This document shows positions 56,333 through 64,000 of a DNA stretch of 64,000 nucleotides, piece after piece (the first letter of the stretch is position 1; every line of letters begins with the position of its first letter). The DNA is taken from positions 1,633,001-1,697,000 of the forward strand of contig WAEK01000002.1 of the NCBI GenBank assembly GCA_011634665.1. Direction: 5' to 3'. Origin of the DNA: Mortierella sp. BCC40632. Lineage: Eukaryota; Mortierellomycota; Mortierellomycetes; Mortierellales; Mortierellaceae. A program made the translations under genes and the position numbers. Under the pieces are notes generated by a model that ran no database searches, was not told the origin of the DNA, and saw nothing but the letters and a program-made list of their open reading frames with translations.

Positions 56333-57570
56333 ATGAGCAACCAAGCATCCATTCAATACACGTCGGCTCTTTCAGGCCAAGAGATCTCCTCTGAGGCCAC
56401 GAGCACAACTGAAGCTACTACGGCGAGCTCCAGCACAGACCTCCAAGAGGCCACCCCACCCTCTCCCAGTTCCAGTGCAACAGCTCACTTGGAAACAGTC
56501 GGTCGACCTGTTGCTCGGAAAGAGATCTCGCCCGAGTTGCAGGCCAAGATCGAAAGAAATCGTCTTGCGGCCCTTGAACGGAGAGCACAGCATCAAAAGA
56601 AACTAAAGTTGATGGAGGCGCTGGCCGCCTCGGGTTATGGTGAACCAGAGTCGTCCGATGACCGTGCTTTTTTTGAGACGAATGCAAAGGCGATCCACAA
56701 GGCCATGGAGGAGGTTGAGCCGTTACCCAAGAACAATTGGACAAAATTCTATGATTATGATCTTTCCAAGATGAAGGATACTCGTGCAGGATTTATTCGA
56801 GAGATTGACAGTACCGATCCTTCTCATACGGACTCTACAGAAGAAAATGAGAGAAAGAGAAAGTGGCAGCCAACCTTGGTCGAGGAGGATCCATGTAAGC
56901 CTAATACCTAATTTTCTTTTTTCGAGCTTTTGAGAAAACAACAAGTAGTTTTGTCCACTTTACTAACCGATGGCTGAGATCCTCATGAATCTTTTTACTC
57001 TGATCGATAGCCATCTTTTATGGAGCAGAGGACAATTACGAATGTCAGGACTGCACCTCGGTCGACATAGATGTTCAAATTCTTCGTAATTTCCAGGTCT
57101 GTGTCTGCATTGGATGTCGAGACGCACAACCCGAAAAATATTCTCTTTTAACAAAGACAGAATGTCGTCAGGATTATCTGCTCACGGATCCAGAGTTGAG
57201 AGACACAGAGTTGTTTCCACATTGGGAAAGGCCCAATCCAAAGAAGGCCACCTGGAACAACATGCTTCTCTACCTTCGGTGTCAGGTAGAAGAGTTTGCA
57301 TTCAAGAAATGGGGTGGAGCAGAGGGATTAGACCGAGAGTTTGAAAGGAGAGAACGGGATAAAGAGTCGAGAAAGGAGATGAAATTCAAAAAGGAATTGA
57401 GAGATTTACGAAACAAGACCAGAACCTCGGTCTGGCAGGATAAGAAAATGAAGTCTCGACCCAAAGCCCACCAGCATGATTTTGGTGCTGCTGTGATAGA
57501 TCCAAAGACTGGCTCCTCAGTTCAGACCTGTATAGAGTGTGGTATCCAGGTAGAATGTGAAGAGTTTTAG
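56333..57570 (+). CDS. RAD14: XPA/Rad14 nucleotide excision repair protein
   Basis: Two exons (56333-56894 and 57011-57570) join in phase to 373 aa. After a Ser/Thr-rich N-terminus, KIERNRLAALERRAQ is the basic helix typical of the family. NYECQDC...CIGC forms the C4 zinc finger (about 203-225). The DNA-binding block YSLLTKTECRQDYLLTDPEL RD and LFPHWERPNPKKATWNNMLLYLRCQVEEFAFKKWGG follow, then a long basic helix. The C-terminal part has an additional CIEC and CEEF. XPA verifies damage and places ERCC1-XPF in nucleotide excision repair. The gene is intact. Its 3' end is 135 bp from that of FES1, tail to tail. Confidence 0.92.
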
Positions 57571-57705
57571 ATGATTCCAAAAAAAAAAAAAAAAAAAAAC
57601 TGCTATAACTATGAATGAGAAATGCATTGATATCTCTATTTTTATTTTTATTTTTGAGTGTATTGTATGCATGGAGTGAACAAAAGAGTGTTGGGGGTGG
57701 GGGGT

Positions 57706-58877
57706 TTAGGCGGTATACTTTTCGAGTTCTGCCCAAGAAGAAGAATCTAAAATATGATCACCATACTTTTGCTTGGCCTCCAGAATCTTTGGACGAATCA
57801 ATGCATGAGTCGAAGGAGGGACTGGACTGGAAGCCACCTCAAAGAATGTCCTCAAAGTCACCAGAGTCTTTTCAACCATATCTTCGTCCTCCATATGCTT
57901 CTCCAAGATCGAACTGAACACATGAACAATTTCCTGACGAGCCAAATCAACGTTGCATTCTGGATCCTGGATAAGAAGATTGTTGATCAAGAAGACAACC
58001 TTGCGGAGCAAGGACAAATCTAAGGTATTAGCAAAAGAGTGGAAGGAAAAGGAAAAGGAAGACAGAGGTTAGTTAACATCTAGGTTCAAGTACTCGTTCT
58101 TGATCATCTCTTGTTTTCCCCTTCCTAGTCTGCTTATCCTGGAAAGGTAGTTGAAAAGAATGTCATTTGACAGCGTACCAGTCTCATTTTTCAAGAGTGT
58201 CACTAGAATCTTGTAGCCGTCCTTGTTTTTAAACTCTGTTAAAGCAGGGTCGTAGTGCTTAATAGCACCGTTCAAAGCATAGATGGCCTTGGCACGGACA
58301 AAGGGCACGGGGTCCGACAAGAGCTCAATGACCGGAGTAAGACCGTTCTCTTTCAAAAACTAAGTTTGGTATCAAACATTGCATCAACGACTGAGAGTTA
58401 GTTTCTTTTCCATCATTGGAGCTTGTTTGTTTCTCTCTCTCTCTCTCCTTCCCACAACTCTGAAATCAACAGTGACATACTGCAGCCTGAGCCTTGGGAT
58501 TGTTGTTGGTGGCTGTACCGCAGACCCAAGCCGCCTGCTCTCTGAACTTTGGGTTCTCGTTCTTCAGCTCCTCCAGAATAGGTGGCCAGAGTTTCATATT
58601 TTCGATATCTAGAATCCAGAGAGTAGACAAGAAACGAAAGAGTCGAGTGTTAGATTCAAGCGATTCCTGGACAATTTCTTCTTCTATTTCATGGACCATC
58701 CAATGGGAATCCCTCTTACTTGAAGCGTTATCGATCTGTTCGACAAGCATCTCAAAGTCCTCCCAGGCAATTTCTTTCTGTTCTTCGGTCGCGTTAGGGC
58801 TCTTAATGGCAGCCATGGCTTCAATCATTTGCTGCCCTTCGCTTTTTCCAAGGATAGCATCGACAATACCAGGGTCC

Positions 58878-58913
<36 letters not shown>

Positions 58914-59153
58914 TATTTAGATAGGATGAAAAAGGCAAAAGAGAAGACCTGTGTGAGCAGGGTGCTGTTCATTCCAAATGAGGGTTCCTCGAGTCCTTTC
59001 ATTCCCCTTGAGACTTGGCCCATTCCTTCCCCGAGTCCATACCAACTGTTCGATTGGTGTCTTGGTTGCTCCTTCTGCCGATGCATCTTCCTTCTCAGTG
59101 GCCTGGTTGATGATGGACCACTTGAGTAGCTCATTCAAGGATCTTTGGGACAT
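57706..59153 (-). CDS. FES1: Fes1/HspBP1-like Hsp70 nucleotide exchange factor
   Basis: The start is at 59153 (MSQRSLNELLKWSIINQ, the Fes1 opening). Exons 58876-58481, 58359-58179 and 58019-57706 join in phase and give DPGIVDAILGKSEGQQMIEAM, the Armadillo repeats (LDIENMKLWPPILEELKN, REQAAWVCGTATNNNPKAQ, LKENGLTPVIELLSDPVPFVRAKAIYALNGAIKH, LRKVVFLINNLLIQDP) and a C-terminal helix. The first exon ends at 58949 in LLTQ, but its two halves are one base out of frame. A 55-nt intron starting at GTATGG just after TPIEQL would restore the frame; a real frameshift is the alternative. Fes1 releases ADP from cytosolic Hsp70 and promotes degradation of misfolded proteins. A 30-nt poly-T run on the coding strand precedes the exon 2 acceptor. 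Confidence 0.85.
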
Positions 59154-59988
59154 TGCTGGTCTTTTGTGCTGGTGAAACGGAGAGAAGAGATAGAGGTGTG
59201 TCCCACAACAACCGTTTATTTTTCTATTTTTTTTTATGTTGCTTGAAAGCTAGATCTGCACGTGACGGATCTGAAGAACTTTCTTGAAAGTTCTCCCTCT
59301 CTCTTTCTCTTTCTCAATGAAAGAGTAAAAGGGGACGACCATAGTTTTACCTAAACCTGCCGCTGGATGTGCAGCCTAAAGATAGTCCTATTTATCAAAG
59401 CGCATCGCTTCTCCATCTGTCTATCTACCACGCCCCACACAGACAGCTCTACCTTCTGTTTTTGGCACCAAAGAGTCACATTTTCTTTTGGAAAAAAAAA
59501 AAAAAAAAAAAAAAGTGTTTCGAAGAATAAAGGCAAAAGGACAAAGGGTGAAGCTAAGGAGTGTAGTGGCGCCACAGCAAAGCTTAGGTCGAATCTCTTG
59601 GTCAAAACAGAAAAAAATAATGAAAAGAGAAAAAAATGAAGACTGGCGAGGACAGAAATGGATGGATATACGAGGCGACCAGAGCATAATATGTTCTGAT
59701 CTGCTCTGCTACATAACCTGCAACGGTGCAGAGTGACATGGTCAGGCGCATGGATTGGGATCACTCGTCCGTTGACGCTGAACGTACAGGAGGCCGGCAG
59801 TCTATGCGTTCCTACAAGCCTTTTCACTCTTTTTTATTCTTCTTCTTCTTCCACTTGCACCGCCATCCTATGTATCATCCCTTCTAAGTGCGCCTCTTGA
59901 CGACAAAACTCATACTCCATCTCATTGGACTCGAAGGTCATCCAAGGCTTTCGTGCTTGTTGGCTTGCCTCATTTCACCCCTCACAAT
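59154..59988. promoter_or_regulatory. Divergent intergenic region, FES1 and kinase promoters
   Basis: This 835-bp stretch has a poly-A run at 59490-59513 and a CT-rich segment at 59297-59315 (plus strand). No gene is supported. It should contain the promoters of both flanking genes. Confidence 0.45.
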
Positions 59989-62900
59989 ATGATCACGACA
60001 GACTTTAAACCAGCTTTATCGGACTCGACGTCGCCTTTGCGACTACGAAAGACTAATAGCCCATTTCTCAGACGCAGCCCCACGTCCGCTAAGGCGTCCT
60101 CACCAGATGCCATTTTCCCTACCATTACTCACGACAGCCCCATTGATACACCCTCGCCTAGAGAAAATGGAATCACCGAGACCCCTACTCCAGCCCCACC
60201 CCTGGCTCAATCTCCAGCTCCAGCTCCAGCTTCAGCTCCAGCTCCAGCTCCGGCTCCGGCTCTAGTCTCAACTCCAGTTCTCTCACCAGCTCCAGCTCCA
60301 GCCCTTTCGCCAGCCCTCGCCCGATCACCAGCTTTAGCCCTATCACCAACTCTAGTTCCTATTGCCGCTTCTATTGTCGCAAACAGCACAATGGCTGCAG
60401 GAACAGCTTCGGGCGCGTCTCCTTCATCTCTTGCAATGACTCGATTATTCAGCAGCAGCGGCCCACGAAATAAGCATTCCCCTTGCAGCAGTGGCAACAA
60501 TAACAGTAATCACAGTGGCAACAATGGCAATACTAGGACACCATTCACAGACGTGTTGATGCGATCCAAGACCCTCAGGGTTGGCAGAGTGAGTCGACTG
60601 GTCATGTCCTTTTCGAATCCATCACTCGCTCAGTTTAGAGCCAACCATTCAGCCAATGCGATTGACAACCATGGCGACGAACTCTCTAGCGGCGATAGCA
60701 ATGATGGCAACGATATCAACCCTATTAGTCATCATCGAGACTGTGTTCTTGGCTCTGAGAGTGGGTTTGAATCGACTATGGCACAGATGGATCGTGCTGG
60801 AGAGAAATTCAGTCCACCGTTTGGACAAATGGCCATTGATTCTCCGTCTTCTGTCTCTGTCTCACTCAAGTCGCCCACATCCGTATATTCTGCGGATTCC
60901 TGGGGTGATCAGCATCCAACATGCCACGGTATTGGGATTCACGGCACTAACAGAACTCACTGTGACAATACCAACAACAACGACAACAGCAACGACAACG
61001 ACAGCAATAACAACAATAGTACTGGTGTGACGAAACCTGATGCGAAAGAAACTGATGGCAACAGTATTCACAACGATCACTATGACAATGTCAACCAAAT
61101 AGATGGAAACGACGCGAATGACAGTACAGGCGACAATCAAGTCAAAGTTCAAATCACCACCACAGTGACACCCATCATTCTCGAGGAAGTCAATGGATCT
61201 TCACCAAAGCCTTTGGCGATCCCTTCATTGCTGACGCCGCCTCTTTTGGGTTCACCTCAGAGTACTCGACTACATATTGGGCCTATTGCTCGTATGAATT
61301 GTCGAGACCAGAATAGTTGGACCCTAAGTGAATGTTCAACAGGTCTAAATCAATTGTTGGTGGTCCCGGTCAAGGAACGTGTACGAACAAGCATCAGCTC
61401 GGAAAAGGATGCACCCCCGACGTTGGATCTTCAGCCATTCTCTCCTTATTCTCCTGGAATCTTTGGCGCCGACATTTCTCTCTCGCCCACAAACATTCTA
61501 GTCGGTGGCACCCTCACCAACAAGGAGGTTGGTATGGATGAGGACGGTACAACAGTTCAAGTCACGAGCTTCAACCTGGAAGCGATCACTAGTCCCGAAT
61601 CTGAAGGAGAGGGTATTACCCGGATCCCCATTGAACCACTGCAGTGCATTCAGAAGGAAGTTTTTAGACAAGAGGAGCTGGATCCAGACTTGATTGAATA
61701 TCATGTCCTCTTCCAGCAGGCTGACCTCCGACCAAAGGACGATGATGAAGAAGATTCGGAGGAAGAGTCTGGATTTGTAGACAGGGTTCGAGTGGCCAAG
61801 GTCGCTCCCAGGCTAGCAGACCCACTTTTGGATGACAATGGTCAAGGACTTGCTCCTGCTTCTGTGATAGATGGTCCTGTAGAAGATGCACCCCTTACGA
61901 TCCCCACGACAGGTAGTCAATCGCAATTGAGAGCACTCCTTGGCAAGCCCAGTATTTCAAAGACTTCACTTATGAACTCGATTGCTGCCTGTCTACCTGC
62001 AAAGAAACTGAGGGCAAGCACGGGATCGATTGTTTCTCCTAGTTCGGCCAAGGAACGTGAGCCTACGGAGCTGACGATACCCACGACGGAATCACAAATG
62101 ATTGCAAGACAATGGCGACGAGATCAATCGACAAGTCTTTTGATTCAACGACCCGATGGATCCATGGTCGAACATGTTGTCCGCCACGAGACCTTTGACA
62201 GTTCCTCATTTTTTGAAAAACGTCAACGAAGGGCAGGATGTCAAAGTCAAGGAAGACTTGTATCGACCACTTCTTTGGATTTTTTTGGTCCTAGTCGAGG
62301 GAATACCAGTCCACTCTTGAGCGGTAACAGTGAGTCGAATCTACCTTCAGTTTCGATCAAAACACCGATCACAGCCACGGATCCCGATACTCAAGTGACA
62401 ACAGCGCCGGATATTTCAGTAGCAACCGTTGTTGAGGGCACGACCACAACAACAGAGTCTGGGACCCGGCATGGGATTCCTTCAAGAGCAAGCAATGGGT
62501 CGTCCTTGTCGTCTTTGTCATCGTTGTCCCGTTCGAGGAGTCGTACTTCAGTGTCTGAGCCATGTGCTACTATGATGGTTTCGCCACCTTTGAAGGACGA
62601 GGATTCGCCTATCTCTAGAGAGGTTCTGAGTGCTGGGGAGGTCGAACCGACAGAGGAATCGATCAAAGTGGCTTCTATCAAGGATAATGCGACTAGTGAA
62701 AGCGACAACAGCAGCAAAAACGAGAATCCTAGCAGCGACAGCAACAATAGCAGCAACAATAGTAGCAGTAGCAGCAACATTCTTAGTCCAGGACCTGCCA
62801 TTGCAGAACCTCGAGTTGAGATGGGGATAAGACGATTGACTCGATTGCCGACATCGTTGCATATCCGAACCAGTGCATCGACGATTCTTTCAGGCGAACA

Positions 62901-64000
62901 AGAGGCGCTCCATGATTTGGTGGTATCCTCCAAAGTCTCTCGAAAGGGAAGATTGTTTGCAAAGAAATTCAAGGCGATTGCTAATTTTGAGTACAACACG
63001 GCCAAGAAATTGGGCAAAGGAAACTTTGGGATTGTTTATTTGGGGACACGGATTTCGGAAACAAAGGACAAGGACAAGGAACTGGATGTGTTGGCCAAGG
63101 AGACTGAGGTGGCGATCAAAAAAATTAATCGAAAATTGCCAGCAGAGATTGAAAAGCTAGGTCTTGTTCAGAGAGAGATGAAAGTCTGTCGTCTCTTCCA
63201 GGGCAAGGTAAGCAGCCTTCGACTAGGAGGAAGGAGAAAAAAAAAAGAAGAAAGAAACGTTGGAAAGCTATCCAAGGATCCCTCCTTCCTTTTTTTTTTT
63301 TTTGGAAGGAAGGATTCTTATATTTTCACTTTGCTAACGCTTTTATTATATTTTTATATTTCTATGTTTTTTTTTTTTTTTTTACATATTCCTAGACAGG
63401 AATTGTTCCATTGCTCGATATCATTACTACAGCCAAACACCATTACCTTGTCTTTAGAAAGGCAGATGGCGATTTGGCCGAGATGATTCGAGATCGGTGC
63501 CACCGTCTTCAAGGAGGTAAAACGACCAAAGATACCCAGCAACCACCACAACCACCACCGCATCATCCATCACAACAACAACAACAACAGCAGCAGCAGC
63601 AACACCAACACCAACACCAGCCCCTCTCACCCACTTGTACCGTCGGCTCCATCTTTAGCATTGGAGAAATCCGATCAGTGATGCGAACGGTTGTGCTGGG
63701 CGTTCAATCTCTGCATCGGGAAGGATACAGTCACAAGGACATCAAACCAGCCAACATCCTTCATCACCGAGGTCAGGGTCTCCTCTGTGATTTTGGACTC
63801 TGCAGTCGAAGTGATGACCTCCCACAGAATCAATTCTTTGGAACTCAAGAATATGCCAGTCCTGAGGCTCGACGTGTGATGGCACATCGTTCGTGCGATT
63901 ATATCCGAAGTGACATTTACAGTCTGGGAGCTGTTTTGTATGAACTCTCTACGGGTGCGGTCCTATCCAAAGTGATTTCTCAGGGTGTGAATTGGAGACG
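59989..64000 (+). CDS. Large serine/threonine protein kinase, 3' end beyond the window
   Basis: Exon 1 (59989-63207, 1073 codons) starts at MITTDFKPALS. An intron with a poly-T run lies at 63208-63395, and exon 2 reaches the window edge. The first about 1000 residues are low complexity: Pro/Ala repeats (60190-60360), Asn/Asp/Ser runs (60480-61140 and 62690-62790). The kinase domain begins LGKGNFGIVYLG (Gly loop) and VAIKKI (Lys), continues in exon 2 with YLVFRKADGDLAEMI, a Gln/His run coded by CAA/CAG near 63570-63615, YSHKDIKPANIL (HKD where HRD is usual), CDFGLCS (DFG) and GTQEYASPEA (APE-like). The kinase family is not clear; the C-terminal lobe is cut by the window. The ATG at 59989 is the first in frame. 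Confidence 0.85.

Overview
The window looks like nuclear DNA of an early-diverging filamentous fungus. Mortierella or a close relative is my best guess, from overall style and not from a marker. The signs are many short introns with GT...AG borders, low-complexity DNA rich in A/T homopolymers and CT/GA tracts, and a gene set made up of a Rom2-type RhoGEF, a heterotrimeric G-alpha, Nsa1, XPA/Rad14, Fes1, a Yippee protein and a SET-MYND protein. Several host genes could be rebuilt exon by exon into frames whose lengths divide by three: G-alpha 353 aa, RhoGEF 1496 aa, Nsa1 433 aa, XPA 373 aa, SET-MYND 499 aa (from the first supported ATG), fucosyltransferase 444 aa and Yippee 111 aa. This argues against widespread base errors in the assembly.

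Positions 1-13,130 are a mobile-element region and the most unusual part. A divergent gene pair occurs twice. The minus-strand member is a MULE-type transposase (truncated in copy 1; full-length but frame-broken in copy 2). The plus-strand member is a long, intron-containing gene that joins an XPG/FEN1-like nuclease to a Fanzor/TnpB-like RuvC plus zinc-finger nuclease. Downstream of each Fanzor zinc-finger module is a similar non-coding block of about 110 nt: two small hairpins whose sequences differ but whose stems and spacing are kept, then a 41-43 nt conserved end that closes in TCAAAAAAA. I propose this as a candidate guide (omega) RNA or right end. The two copies are strongly diverged, and both carry frame breaks while their key catalytic residues remain.

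From 14 kb to 34 kb are housekeeping genes: Nsa1/WDR74, a C2H2 zinc-finger protein, a Rom2-like RhoGEF, a Yippee-like protein, a SET-MYND protein and a GT10 fucosyltransferase. From 36 kb to 48 kb there is a small secreted protein and then a likely copper module. That module has a GPI-anchored Cys/Met-rich protein, a divergent Ctr copper transporter carrying a related Cys/Met ectodomain, and, about 3.6 kb on, a GPI-type DUF1775/YcnI protein whose predicted mature N-terminus is histidine. The promoter shared by the first two holds nine TGACAG hexamers, and two more lie upstream of the third.

From 50 kb to 64 kb are a G-alpha gene with an apparent 5-nt micro-exon, XPA/RAD14, FES1 (tail to tail with XPA), and the 5' two thirds of a large serine/threonine kinase that runs off the right edge. 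Long intergenic stretches hold CT/GA tracts and poly-A/T runs and no gene that I can support.
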